From an uncultured Candidatus Saccharibacteria bacterium (GTDB taxonomy: Bacteria > Patescibacteriota > Saccharimonadia > Saccharimonadales > Saccharimonadaceae): a stretch of 64,000 nt of DNA. The stretch lies in assembly GCA_948288625.1 (NCBI GenBank), contig CAOHYA010000001.1, forward strand, positions 124,001-188,000, written 5' to 3'. The notes under the pieces are model-generated. The model had not been told where the DNA came from. It made no database searches and saw nothing but the letters and a program-made list of their open reading frames with translations. The translations under genes and the position numbers were made by a program. The first letter of the stretch is position 1; each line of letters starts with the position of its first letter. Below, piece after piece: positions 16,909-25,576 of the stretch.

Positions 16909-17775
16909 ATGCCTGAATTGCCTGAAGTCGAAACAGTCCGCCGTGGACTGTCGCAATTAATTATCGGCAAAGTAGTGAGCGGTGAGCATCACGATACGGA
17001 AAAATCATTCCCGAATGCCGCCCAGGATGTCGCTGAGTTTTTGGTTGGTGCATCAGTAGTAGATATTAGGCGGCGTGCCAAGGTATTGATGATCGACCTT
17101 TCGACGGGGTATTCATTGTTAATTCATTTGAAAATGACCGGCCAATTAGTATTCGTTGGTGAAACTCGCTTTGGGGCGGGTCATCCAAATGACAGCCTGG
17201 TTAACGAGCTTCCGGATAAATCAACCCGCGTCGAATTACGCTTCCAGGACGGTACGACACTTTTCTTCAATGATCAGCGTAAGTTTGGGTGGATGCGTCT
17301 TATGCCCACCATCGAAATTCCGAACATCAGTTTCATGCAAAAGGTGGGCCCTGAACCACTGAGCGCGGATTTTACGGCCGAACATTTTATACAGCGGTTG
17401 GCGCGCCGTCCCAAAACGAATATCAAAGCCGCCCTGTTGGACCAGTCGGTGATAGCGGGCATCGGTAATATCTATGCCGACGAATCGTTATGGGGGGCTA
17501 AAATTCATCCGCAACGATTGGTAAATTCGTTAAGCGAGCAGGAAATGACTCTGCTGTATTCTGAAATGCGCGCGGTAATGAACTTGGCAGTTGAAAAGGG
17601 TGGTTCTTCGAATCATACCTATGTAAATGCCGAAGGTAAAAAGGGAAGCTATATGGACTTTGCCCGTGTGTTCCGGCGTGAAGGCTTAGCCTGTCCACGC
17701 TGCGGCACGACAATTGAAAAAATGCGTGTGGCTGGTCGTGGTACGCATATCTGCCCCGTGTGTCAGGTATTGTAA
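16909..17775 (+). CDS. mutM: Formamidopyrimidine-DNA glycosylase
   Basis: Base-excision repair enzyme removing 8-oxoguanine and formamidopyrimidines. 288 residues. It starts MPELPEVETVRRGL, with catalytic Pro2 and Glu3 after Met removal; the H2TH region reads IKAALLDQSVIAGIGNIYADESLW, and the C-terminal zinc finger is intact (CPRC ... CPVC). It follows the membrane protein by 9 nt and precedes holA, which has its own -10 box. Confidence 0.95.
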   Translation: MPELPEVETVRRGLSQLIIGKVVSGEHHDTEKSFPNAAQDVAEFLVGASVVDIRRRAKVLMIDLSTGYSLLIHLKMTGQLVFVGETRFGAGHPNDSLVNELPDKSTRVELRFQDGTTLFFNDQRKFGWMRLMPTIEIPNISFMQKVGPEPLSADFTAEHFIQRLARRPKTNIKAALLDQSVIAGIGNIYADESLWGAKIHPQRLVNSLSEQEMTLLYSEMRAVMNLAVEKGGSSNHTYVNAEGKKGSYMDFARVFRREGLACPRCGTTIEKMRVAGRGTHICPVCQVL

Positions 17776-17777
17776 GC

Positions 17778-17783
17778 TATACT
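17778..17783 (+). promoter_or_regulatory. -10 box of holA
   Basis: TATACT, 7 nt before ATG 17791; no SD. Confidence 0.45.
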
Positions 17784-17790
17784 AAAGAGT

Positions 17791-18690
17791 ATGATTACGC
17801 TGTTAACGGGAGACAATAGTTTTGAGCTGCGCGAAGCTTTGCAAGCCATCGTAAAGCGCTTTGACGGGAGTGCCGAACGTATTGACGGTGCCAACTTGGA
17901 ACTCCGCCAACTTCCTGACTTACTCATGGGCGGAACTTTATTTGCTGAAAAACGTTTGGTTATTATTTCCGGCCTGTCATCGAATAGCTCATTATGGCAA
18001 AAGCTTCCCGAATGGCTCCCTCGCGTATCGGATGACGTCCAGCTGGTGCTTATCGACGAAAAGCCAGACAAGCGTACCACTTCGTATAAAGCCCTAAAAG
18101 AAGTTGCCGAGGTAAAAGAATTCCCGGCTTGGACCGATCGAGACCAGCATAAAGCCGAGCAGTGGCTTGAAGCACGGGCTAAAGCACGTGGTGTATCGCT
18201 TGATAAAAAAATAGTGCACCATATCGTGGCACGGGTCGGGGTGGACCAATGGGTATTAGCGAATGCCTTGGAGACGGTATCGCTCCTTGATGGCATTACT
18301 CCTGAAGCTATCGATCGAACAATTGTCGCTCACGATACGGAAAACATTTTCGAACTGTTCGAAACGGCCCTGAAAGGGGAGAGGGCAGCGCTTCGTGATA
18401 CCTTGCGTACGCTTGAATTGCAAGAAGACCCATACGCATTTTTCGCTCTTGTTTCTTCCCAAGCTTTTTCATTGGCCGCCGTTACCTACGCCGATGATAC
18501 GAACAACCCGAGCAAAGATTTTGCCATCCATCCATTCGTGGCTTCGAAACTAACGCGGCATGCCAAACGGCTGGGCAAGCCAGCGGTCCATCGTATCATG
18601 AAAAAATTCGCTCAAACCGATGCGGATATGAAACTATCGAAAGCCGACCCGTGGCTGCTTATCGAACGCCTCATGTTCGACCTCGCGTAA
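17791..18690 (+). CDS. holA: DNA polymerase III subunit delta
   Basis: 299-residue clamp-loader delta subunit, which opens the beta clamp. It begins MITLLTGDNSFELREAL, as delta subunits do, and has the ordered LF..KRLVII segment, a degenerate AAA+ domain without Walker A, and a helical C-terminal collar (EDPYAFFALVSSQ, MKLSKADPWLLIERLM). The leaderless-type -10 precedes it; an intrinsic terminator follows the stop. Confidence 0.88.
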   Translation: MITLLTGDNSFELREALQAIVKRFDGSAERIDGANLELRQLPDLLMGGTLFAEKRLVIISGLSSNSSLWQKLPEWLPRVSDDVQLVLIDEKPDKRTTSYKALKEVAEVKEFPAWTDRDQHKAEQWLEARAKARGVSLDKKIVHHIVARVGVDQWVLANALETVSLLDGITPEAIDRTIVAHDTENIFELFETALKGERAALRDTLRTLELQEDPYAFFALVSSQAFSLAAVTYADDTNNPSKDFAIHPFVASKLTRHAKRLGKPAVHRIMKKFAQTDADMKLSKADPWLLIERLMFDLA

Positions 18691-18692
18691 TC

Positions 18693-18723
18693 AAAAACTC
18701 CTCCAGGCTTGGAGGAGTTTTTG
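18693..18723. terminator. Bidirectional terminator between holA and rpsT
   Basis: AAAAACTCCTCC / GGAGGAGTTTTT with a 6-nt loop; A and T runs on both sides suit the convergent genes. Confidence 0.9.
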
Positions 18724-18738
18724 TAAGCAATAAATAAA

Positions 18739-19116
18739 CTATTTCTTGGCAGCAGGTTTTTTCGCGGCAGGCTTCTTTGCAGCCGCTTTTGGTGCAGCCT
18801 TGGCAGCTGGAGCTTTTGTAGCTGGTTTGGCAGCAGCAGGTTTTGCGGCTGCTTTCTTAGTACCAGCAAGCTTTACGCCAGCATCTTTGGCAACTTTTGA
18901 AAGTTGTGCCTTACGGCGAGAAGCGGTGTTCTTTTCTAAAACGTTCTTCTTTACCGCAGTGTCGATAGCGCTTTGAGCGGCTGAAAGGGTAGCCGCTGAT
19001 GGATCAGCGTGAAATGCTTTCACGGCATCGCGGAAAGTACGCTTCGTAACGATGTTACGTTCACGTCGCTTGATAGTTTGTTTTGCTCGCTTAATAGCGG
19101 ATTTGATAATTGGCAT
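18739..19116 (-). CDS. rpsT: Ribosomal protein S20 with Ala/Lys/Pro-rich tail
   Basis: Small-subunit protein S20, 125 residues. The first 80 or so are ordinary S20 (MPIIKSAIKRAKQTIKRRERN ..., SAIDTAVKKNVLEKNTASRRKAQL). The last about 40 residues are a low-complexity tail built of AAAKPA and AAKKP units, resembling histone H1 tails. Typical S20 is near 85-90 residues. GAAGGAA precedes the ATG. Promoter boxes on the minus strand give a leader of about 50 nt. Confidence 0.93.
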   Translation of the reverse strand: MPIIKSAIKRAKQTIKRRERNIVTKRTFRDAVKAFHADPSAATLSAAQSAIDTAVKKNVLEKNTASRRKAQLSKVAKDAGVKLAGTKKAAAKPAAAKPATKAPAAKAAPKAAAKKPAAKKPAAKK

Positions 19117-19175
19117 GAATTTCCTTCACTTCTTTTATTAATTCTTCAACAAATGACTTGTCTATTCAAAGGGTG

Positions 19176-19204
19176 ATTATAGAGTAAAACGCATAAAAAG
19201 TAAA
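19176..19204 (-). promoter_or_regulatory. Promoter of rpsT
   Basis: On the minus strand TTTACT (19199-19204), 17-bp spacer, TATAAT (19176-19181). Transcription would start about 50 nt before the rpsT ATG. Confidence 0.6.
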
Positions 19205-19222
19205 GGTTAAGGGTTACTTTTG

Positions 19223-19252
19223 TTGACGCTTTAAAAACCCTTATGCTATAGT
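19223..19252 (+). promoter_or_regulatory. Promoter of the DHH-like gene
   Basis: TTGACG (19223-19228), 18-bp spacer, TATAGT (19247-19252). It implies a start downstream of the GTG at 19251, which overlaps the -10. Confidence 0.55.
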
Positions 19253-19295
19253 GAAGCAAAAGCGTCTACATAATAACGGACTAAAACAAAAAACC

Positions 19296-21128
19296 ATGGA
19301 TGACATAAAAGCAAAGCAGCAAGTTGTCGAGAAGATAAAAGAAGCTTCTAAGATATTAGTAACGGTCTCAAACAGCCCGTCTGTCGATGCGCTATCGGCA
19401 GCTTTAGGGTTGACACTTCTTTTCGATAAGCAGGAAAAATACGCGACAGCTATCTTTAGCGGTGAAGTGCCACCGGCGATCGCGTTCTTGGAGCCTGAAA
19501 AAACCTTCGACGAAACGACCGACAGTCTTCGTGACTTTATCATTGCTCTCAACAAAGAAAAAGCTGACCACCTTCGTTATAAAGTGGAAGGGGACTCGGT
19601 TAAAATCTTTATTACCCCGTACAAAACGACGATCTCTCAGGAAGACCTTGATTTCAGCCAAGGCGACTACAACGTTGAACTTGTTATTGCGCTCGGCGTA
19701 GACAACCAAGAACACCTCGATAAGGCCCTTGAAGACCATGGGCAAATTCTTCATGATGCAACCGTCATTACCGTTTCGGCGGGTGACCAAACTAGTGATC
19801 TTGGCGGTATCGACTGGCATGACGCCGGTGCAAGCAGTGTGAGTGAAATGATTGCCGGCCTTGCGGAAGCACTGAAAGAAGATAAAAAGAAGCCATTAAC
19901 CGATGCTCAGATCGCGACTGCTTTACTCACCGGAATCGTAGCGGAAACTGACCGATTTAGTAACCAGCACACCACTTCCAAGGTGATGACCGTGGCGGCT
20001 CAGCTTATGTCAGCTGGCGCAGACCAGCAACTTATCGCTACCGAGCTCCAGGCAAGTTCTCAGGTTGAAGAAGCGGCTGAAACTCCATCAGATACTCCAG
20101 AAGAAACCGAAGAAGTTGCCGATGATGGCACCTCGGGTAACATCGACGTCCGAAAAGATGAAATTAAAATTGAGCACGATGACGAAACATTAGCCGAACT
20201 TGATGAACGAGTTCGCGAAGACGAGGAACCAAACGAAACCGAAACACCTCAAGCCCAAGAAGCATCCGAACAGGTAGCTGAAACCGAGGAAGAAACTGCT
20301 GAACCAGAGCCAACTTCTGAAGATGGCTCAGATTCTTCGGCAGAATTAAACGAAGAACAAAAACCCGAGGAACCAACCGAAACGCAAGAAGAGCCCGTTG
20401 AAAAAGGCACTGAAGGCCCAGAGGTAGAAAAATCGGAAGAAGTAACGAGTTCGTATACCCTTGATGAAGAAACTGAACCTTCGCTTGGAGGAACATTGAA
20501 TGCGACGAGTGAACAAGCCGCCGAAGATGCTCGCCGCGAAGCACTCAGCGACCAAAACAAAACTATCCTTTCACATGCATTTATCGGTGACCAAACAAAG
20601 CAAACTAGTAACCCGATCGGTACGACCCCAATAGGGTTTCCGGGTACTCCATCGGTCGCTCCTGGCTCGGTAGGAATCAACGAAGTCGAAGAAGAAGTAC
20701 ACTCGGCGTATGCTCTCGAAGATAATAAAGGTACCTCTGCGTCTACGTCGGCACCGACATTCGGTATCAATGGCGAAAAGGTAGTGGCACCGCTTCAAGA
20801 CACACTCGAAACTTCGCGAACTTCAGATGCACCCTTAGCCCCTGAAGTACCCGCAGTTCCGCCTGCTCCCGTAGCACCGGTTGATCTCGGTTTGCCGCTT
20901 CCTCCGCCGTTGCCGGATTTTTCACAAAACCCTTTGGCGCCACCACCGATATTTCCGGCACCAGCAGCACCGCAGGTTTTTACGCCGCAACCGCTTCAGC
21001 AACCAGCTCCACAGCCTGAAATTCTCGGTGATATATTAGCTCCGGAACCAACTTCCGCCTACTCACCAGTGACACCTCCACCTCAACCACCGTCAAACGA
21101 TCCTGGTCAATTCAAAATCCCCGGATAA
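19296..21128 (+). CDS. Degenerate DHH-family protein with long disordered C-terminus
   Basis: 610 residues from ATG 19296. Residues 1-260 have the DHH phosphoesterase (NrnA/RecJ-like) layout: VSNSPSVDALSAALGL aligns to the PDGDALGSA motif, ASSVSEMIAGL to the post-DHH helix and TALLTGIVAETDRFSN to the next motif. Key residues are missing: the first motif keeps only Asp31 and the DHH triad region reads SAGD. The family normally cleaves nanoRNA or cyclic dinucleotides; here catalysis is doubtful. Residues about 260-400 are acidic (Glu/Thr-rich) and the last 100 are Pro/Ala-rich, likely disordered. The start is set by the promoter; no clear SD. It could serve as scaffold or binding protein. Confidence 0.72.
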   Translation: MDDIKAKQQVVEKIKEASKILVTVSNSPSVDALSAALGLTLLFDKQEKYATAIFSGEVPPAIAFLEPEKTFDETTDSLRDFIIALNKEKADHLRYKVEGDSVKIFITPYKTTISQEDLDFSQGDYNVELVIALGVDNQEHLDKALEDHGQILHDATVITVSAGDQTSDLGGIDWHDAGASSVSEMIAGLAEALKEDKKKPLTDAQIATALLTGIVAETDRFSNQHTTSKVMTVAAQLMSAGADQQLIATELQASSQVEEAAETPSDTPEETEEVADDGTSGNIDVRKDEIKIEHDDETLAELDERVREDEEPNETETPQAQEASEQVAETEEETAEPEPTSEDGSDSSAELNEEQKPEEPTETQEEPVEKGTEGPEVEKSEEVTSSYTLDEETEPSLGGTLNATSEQAAEDARREALSDQNKTILSHAFIGDQTKQTSNPIGTTPIGFPGTPSVAPGSVGINEVEEEVHSAYALEDNKGTSASTSAPTFGINGEKVVAPLQDTLETSRTSDAPLAPEVPAVPPAPVAPVDLGLPLPPPLPDFSQNPLAPPPIFPAPAAPQVFTPQPLQQPAPQPEILGDILAPEPTSAYSPVTPPPQPPSNDPGQFKIPG

Positions 21129-21136
21129 TCATAGGG

Positions 21137-21142
21137 TATAAT
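21137..21142 (+). promoter_or_regulatory. -10 box of truB
   Basis: TATAAT, 7 nt before ATG 21150, no SD. Confidence 0.5.
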
Positions 21143-21149
21143 AGCCTTC

Positions 21150-21797
21150 ATGATTGAAGACGGAATGGTGCTCGTTGATAAGCCGGCTGGTATTACCAGT
21201 TTTGGTGTCGTCGCGCGCATCCGTCGCCAGCTTTCCCAGCAGATCGGGAAAAAGGCCAAAGTAGGGCATACCGGCACGCTTGACCCATTCGCTACCGGCC
21301 TTATGATAATCGTCACGGGAAAAGAGTGCCGTAACGCTGGAAATTATTCTAAGCTCGACAAAGAGTACGAGGCAACGTTCACTCTTGGGGTGACCAGCTC
21401 GACCGGAGACCCGGAAGGTGATCTTACCCCGGTTTCCATCGAACAACCCACACAAGAAGCGCTTGAAGCGGCTCTAAAACAGTTTACGGGTGAAATTACC
21501 CAACGGCCACCCATCTATAGTGCGATCAAGATCAACGGCCGCCGCGCTTACGATTTAGCACGCAAGGGTGAGGTTGTGGAAATGCCTTTACGGCAAGTAA
21601 CAATATTCAGCTTGGAGCTCCTCGCGTATACGTACCCGGAAGTCCGTATCCGCGTTCATGTAAGCAGTGGAACGTACATACGCACATTGGCAGAAGATCT
21701 AGGAAATGTGCTTGGGACTGGCGCCTATTGCTCGCAGTTGCGAAGAACGAAAGTAGGTGAGTGGGATGTCGCGAACGCTACGGCTGTTCAGGCGTAG
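21150..21797 (+). CDS. truB: tRNA pseudouridine-55 synthase
   Basis: TruB converts U55 of tRNAs to pseudouridine. 215 residues: GMVLVDKPAGITSFGVV, the catalytic motif GHTGTLDPFATGL with the nucleophilic Asp, KEYEATFTLG..SSTGDPEG, and YSAIKINGRRAYDLAR. It is short because the C-terminal PUA-like extension of many TruB proteins is missing. Its last 20 bp overlap the 3' end of the convergent VirB6-like gene. Confidence 0.93.
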   Translation: MIEDGMVLVDKPAGITSFGVVARIRRQLSQQIGKKAKVGHTGTLDPFATGLMIIVTGKECRNAGNYSKLDKEYEATFTLGVTSSTGDPEGDLTPVSIEQPTQEALEAALKQFTGEITQRPPIYSAIKINGRRAYDLARKGEVVEMPLRQVTIFSLELLAYTYPEVRIRVHVSSGTYIRTLAEDLGNVLGTGAYCSQLRRTKVGEWDVANATAVQA

Positions 21798-24700
21798 GAG
21801 GCGGCACATGGTCGTCGCCACCGTCAACCGTTTCGCCTAAGTCGGGAGAAACATCACTTTGCTTTGGAAGGTCCATGGTTGCGTAATCATCGGCGTTGAC
21901 TTTAAGCTCAGGCGATTCAGCCGGAAGAGGGTTTACGCCATATATTCGCGCTAATTCCGCCTCGATAGTGCGTAGGAATTGTTCACGGTCTCTCATGTCA
22001 GCCAGCGTATCATCGTTAAGTAATGCTCCTCGAACGGTTTTGAATGCGGCGCTCAGACTAGCCTCTGCGGCTGTGGCAGCTTTCTTGTCGTCTCCGGTAG
22101 CGTCAGGACTATTACCTTTTTGTATCACACGAAGTACCGACTCGATATTGTTTTTGAGATTTTCCGGTTCAGCTAAGCTATTGGCTACCCATCCGAACTT
22201 CAAGCTTGATAGTCCAGATGAGTTTGCGTTTGCCAAGTTAGAGATACGTTGGACGTTAAGTGCTTGGTCAAATTCTTCTTTGGTAGCGAAGTTATCGATA
22301 TTAAGCGTTGGGTCATCTACCAATCCGTATGCACCGGCAGCCATAAGCGCCGGACCGTTCAGTGCGAATATTTCACGAACCATAGCTTGGTCGAAACGTT
22401 CGCTTCCCTTAACTCGCTCAAGGAGCGGAACGTTCTTTTGTTCAGCTTGTGCCTGCAATGCGGCCTTTAGTCGTTCTGGAGTAATGGTCTTGCCATCATG
22501 ATTATCAAATCCTTTTTCCCACTCTACGACTAATGCGTTAGAGTAGTGCTTAAGGTTGGTACCGGCAACCTCCGCATCATTCTTGAGTAGTTCCACATTC
22601 GTCTTCAGGGCGTCGCTATCAAGGTTACGAGCGGCGTTTACGGCTTGAGCTTGTGCCCGAACGCGGGCAGTATCACCACCTACGCCTTGCGCAATATTCA
22701 ACATGGCATCCGTAAGAGGCCCAGACCCCGTCATCACATCGGCGATTCTACGCTGTGTCTCGTATTGTGCAGATGTAATAGCTTGCTTTTCGGCATTGGC
22801 GGTAATCGCGTTCGTGCTCATTTCCTCCATGATGTCTAACTCGGCTAGAGTCAGGTTAAGAGGATTGACTTTTCCAGACTTAAATTCTTCAACCATGCGC
22901 GTCAGTTGCGTTTCGGAAATCTGTTGAACTTGCTTGGCGTTTTCGGCGTCAAGCGTCACTCGGCGCAGGCTACCGCCAACATTTACACGCTGGTCAGTAA
23001 TGAAGGTAGCAAGTTCTGCTTTGGCACGTTCAGAAACGGATTTACTCTCTTCAAGTAATTGAGTACTAAAGTTCAAACCAGTACCCGCTACGCGGCGTCG
23101 GTCATCAAAGTGCGCTTGTACCTTGCCTTGTACGGCTTCGAGCACTTCTTTGCTTGCCACGTTATCTTGGGCGACATTGTACAGTGATGAGCTTGGCTTG
23201 AGCTTCATGCTTTCGACCATAGTCGCGTACTGGCTTTGTACGTTCTCAGCCTGCAATTTACTTGCCTCAAGTGGTTCGACGGTCCTATTTAACGCGGAAC
23301 CGGCTACCATGCGTTGGCGGTTAAGGTAAGCAGCTTTCGTGTTTTCGCTGGTTTCAAGCGTCGCCTTGCTCGCTTCAAGCCCTACCATCGAAGAGTTAAG
23401 CGCCGTACCGCTTACCATACGGCGTTCATTGAAGTGTTGGTTCGTTGTGTTTTGGGCGGCTTGCAAGGAATCTTTGCTCGCTTCTAAACTCTGGGCACGA
23501 CCGTAGAGCGACGAACCAGGGGTAACCTTAAGTCCTTCGATGTGTGATGCATTGCGGTTTTGGATAGTGTCTCTATCTGTTTCAGCACCTGACATACGTT
23601 CGTGAAGCTTGCCGTATTCTTTGGATGCGTGGTAAAGGTTATCGCCCTCTTGCTTGTACGTATTAGTACGGTCTTGCAAGCGGCGCTTCCTGAAGTCCAT
23701 CGATCTCACCATGCCTGAACCGTAACTCGCAGGGTTGTACCAACGTGCACCTTGAGAGATGTTTCGTTGCTTCGCTAGTGCTGCGCGGTCGTTCGCCCAG
23801 TTTTTGCTGCGGTCCAAGATACCCTTGCTTGGGTTGTTGGCAATTTGGGCGATACGACCCAACAGGTTTCCGCTGAACTTAAGGAGAAGGGGAGTAATGA
23901 CTAATGGTGCGATTTGTACGGCCATTCCGAAAATAACCATGACGATATTGTCACCGGCATTCTGAATCACTAGTTGCCCGGCTAATTGAGAACCACCGAA
24001 TACCAATGAGAAGGCCGGGAAGAAAATCAACATGGTCATAAATAGGTCTTTCCATTTCTCGAACCACTTCTCGGTGTTTGGAAGTAGGTTGGCGACGAAA
24101 GCGAGTGGGGCGATGATCACCAAGATGATGATGATCGCTTGGCGAGCAGCCAGTACGATGATCACGAAAATAAGGGTAAGGATCAGGCCGAGCAACAGGG
24201 GAACGAGCATGTGCAGACCGCCGGTCGCGGCAAAGTACACGCCGCCAATTACACCACCATTGGCAAGTACGACGGCGGTAATCGTCGTCCAAGGGCTATC
24301 GTTAACACCGGCGAAATTATCGTTCGTTATATGGAATACGTCTTCGCGGATCGCATTGAAGACATTTTGAATTGAATACCCAAGGATATTTGATATATCG
24401 ATGGCGATTGCCGAAACGATGAACGATACGTTTACCAAAATAGCGGCAATGATAAGCCGTGGAATCAGCTTCTTGAGGCCATAATTCGATACACCGTATC
24501 CGGTCAACTGAGAGTAAATGATAATCAGAAAAGCAATGACGAAGGCCACGTTGGCAATATTCCTCATCACATTCCATGCCACGTACATTCCATTATCGGA
24601 ATCGCCTAATACACTTGGTTGTACCGCGATCAAGTTGGAAAGCTGCGCGAACGCCCAGTCCATACCTTCGGCGATATACACGCTGACCGGACAAATAATC

Positions 24701-25158
24701 CAACCGATACCACCCACGGAACATGAAGACATTTCATCTTCTTCTCCCTTGACGGTAAGCGTAATGTCGCGTTTGTTCTGCGCGTTCGTAAGGCCGTTGC
24801 TTGAAGAGGTAAACTCAACATACTTAGCCTCAGTAGCTTTTGGTGGGTCGACGCCGGAACTAAAGTAAATAATAAATACTTTCTTCGTATCAGACCCGGC
24901 CACGACCTGCGGTGGTGTTTGGTAGACGGTAGCGCCAGAAGGGATGGTATCGGTCGTATCATCGTAGTCAGTGGTTTTCGTGAAGCCGTGGCCGTCGTAG
25001 ATGAGTGAGTCACCACTCCAGTTCGCATCGGCTGCGTGGGCTGTTTGGCTGTTACCGAACGTTACCCATAAAAGAGTCGTGATAAACACGACTGCTATAA
25101 ACATAAAGATACTTCGCACGGAGAAACTTCGGTGCAAAGTGGACACTAAACGTTCCAT
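21778..25158 (-). CDS. VirB6/TrbL-like giant membrane protein with 36-residue repeats
   Basis: 1126 residues from the ATG at 25158. Order: an N-terminal signal or anchor helix (about 14-38, ending ...AHAA), an external beta-rich segment, a short Cys-containing hydrophobic region (SSCSVGGIGWIICPVSVYIAEGMDWAF), a block of six or more transmembrane helices (about 190-430) as in VirB6/TrbL conjugation proteins, then a long soluble part. Residues about 540-750 hold six tandem 36-residue repeats; the C-terminal region is helical and ends Pro-rich. It may be a channel for DNA or protein transfer, or part of the envelope machinery that contacts the host; this is inference. No VirB4 is beside it. A strong promoter (TTGACT-17-TATAAT) lies 10 nt before the start. 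Confidence 0.7.
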   Translation of the reverse strand: MERLVSTLHRSFSVRSIFMFIAVVFITTLLWVTFGNSQTAHAADANWSGDSLIYDGHGFTKTTDYDDTTDTIPSGATVYQTPPQVVAGSDTKKVFIIYFSSGVDPPKATEAKYVEFTSSSNGLTNAQNKRDITLTVKGEEDEMSSCSVGGIGWIICPVSVYIAEGMDWAFAQLSNLIAVQPSVLGDSDNGMYVAWNVMRNIANVAFVIAFLIIIYSQLTGYGVSNYGLKKLIPRLIIAAILVNVSFIVSAIAIDISNILGYSIQNVFNAIREDVFHITNDNFAGVNDSPWTTITAVVLANGGVIGGVYFAATGGLHMLVPLLLGLILTLIFVIIVLAARQAIIIILVIIAPLAFVANLLPNTEKWFEKWKDLFMTMLIFFPAFSLVFGGSQLAGQLVIQNAGDNIVMVIFGMAVQIAPLVITPLLLKFSGNLLGRIAQIANNPSKGILDRSKNWANDRAALAKQRNISQGARWYNPASYGSGMVRSMDFRKRRLQDRTNTYKQEGDNLYHASKEYGKLHERMSGAETDRDTIQNRNASHIEGLKVTPGSSLYGRAQSLEASKDSLQAAQNTTNQHFNERRMVSGTALNSSMVGLEASKATLETSENTKAAYLNRQRMVAGSALNRTVEPLEASKLQAENVQSQYATMVESMKLKPSSSLYNVAQDNVASKEVLEAVQGKVQAHFDDRRRVAGTGLNFSTQLLEESKSVSERAKAELATFITDQRVNVGGSLRRVTLDAENAKQVQQISETQLTRMVEEFKSGKVNPLNLTLAELDIMEEMSTNAITANAEKQAITSAQYETQRRIADVMTGSGPLTDAMLNIAQGVGGDTARVRAQAQAVNAARNLDSDALKTNVELLKNDAEVAGTNLKHYSNALVVEWEKGFDNHDGKTITPERLKAALQAQAEQKNVPLLERVKGSERFDQAMVREIFALNGPALMAAGAYGLVDDPTLNIDNFATKEEFDQALNVQRISNLANANSSGLSSLKFGWVANSLAEPENLKNNIESVLRVIQKGNSPDATGDDKKAATAAEASLSAAFKTVRGALLNDDTLADMRDREQFLRTIEAELARIYGVNPLPAESPELKVNADDYATMDLPKQSDVSPDLGETVDGGDDHVPPPTPEQP
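22900..23545 (-). repeat. Six tandem 108-bp (36-residue) coding repeats
   Basis: Inside the VirB6-like gene the motif LE-x-SK (variants LEASK, NVASK, LEESK, AENAK) recurs at an exact 108-bp step: the Lys codon lies at about 23473, 23365, 23257, 23149, 23041 and 22933. Each unit begins with a basic R-x-[VM]-x-G-[ST]-x-L stretch followed by a predicted helix. Repeats are diverged in sequence but show no length change. Confidence 0.8.
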
Positions 25159-25168
25159 ATCGTCTTGA

Positions 25169-25197
25169 ATTATACCACGTAACAGATTAAAAGTCAA
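25169..25197 (-). promoter_or_regulatory. Promoter of the VirB6-like gene
   Basis: Minus strand: TTGACT (25192-25197), 17-bp spacer, TATAAT (25169-25174), then 10 nt to the ATG. It fixes the start at 25158 and rules out the in-frame upstream codon at 25197. Confidence 0.7.
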
Positions 25198-25257
25198 TGC
25201 TTAAGCATAATTTCCCATATTACACCGTACCCCCTTGAAACCTGTGTAAAACTCTGA

Positions 25258-25263
25258 TACAAT
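25258..25263 (+). promoter_or_regulatory. -10 box of rpsO
   Basis: TACAAT, 9 nt before ATG 25273, no SD. Confidence 0.45.
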
Positions 25264-25272
25264 ACACCCTCG

Positions 25273-25539
25273 ATGATAACTGCAGAAAACAAAGCACAGG
25301 CATTCGCCCTGACGCAAACGCACAAAACCGATGTTGGGAGCCCACAAGCTCAAGCATCTGTTCTTACGGTGCGCATCAAAGAGATTACCGAGCACCTAAA
25401 GGTCAACAAACACGACCATATGGCTCGCCGGGGTCTTGTGCAGATGGTAGGACGCCGCAAACGCCTTCTGAAATATCTTGAGGCAAAAGACTTCGAAGCA
25501 TACAAAGCTGTCGTAGCAAAACTAGGACTCCGCAAATAG
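25273..25539 (+). CDS. rpsO: Ribosomal protein S15
   Basis: 88-residue S15, which nucleates the 30S platform by binding 16S rRNA. Family motifs: THKTDVGSPQAQASVLTVRI, EHLKVNKHDHMARRGL, MVGRRKRLLKYL, normal length. It appears leaderless after TACAAT. The stop codon TAG (25537-25539) lies inside the loop and stem of its own terminator. Confidence 0.96.
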   Translation: MITAENKAQAFALTQTHKTDVGSPQAQASVLTVRIKEITEHLKVNKHDHMARRGLVQMVGRRKRLLKYLEAKDFEAYKAVVAKLGLRK

Positions 25540-25552
25540 CGGGGTTCTTTTT
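25527..25552 (+). terminator. Terminator overlapping the rpsO stop codon
   Basis: ACTCCGC (25527-25533) pairs with GCGGGGT (25539-25545, one G-T wobble), loop AAATA, then a T-rich tract. The last rpsO codons form the stem. Confidence 0.75.
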
Positions 25553-25562
25553 TAGTAAGCAG

Positions 25563-25568
25563 TATAAT
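25563..25568 (+). promoter_or_regulatory. -10 box of the ABC exporter gene
   Basis: TATAAT, 8 nt before ATG 25577. Confidence 0.5.
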
Positions 25569-25576
25569 GAAACTCG

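Noticed and set aside
19251..19295. GTG start of the DHH-like gene at 19251
   Set aside because: It overlaps the -10 box of the only convincing promoter and adds residues without family similarity.
21778..25197. Longer N-terminus of the VirB6-like protein starting at 25197
   Set aside because: That start lies within the -35 box of a strong promoter whose -10 is 10 nt before the ATG at 25158.
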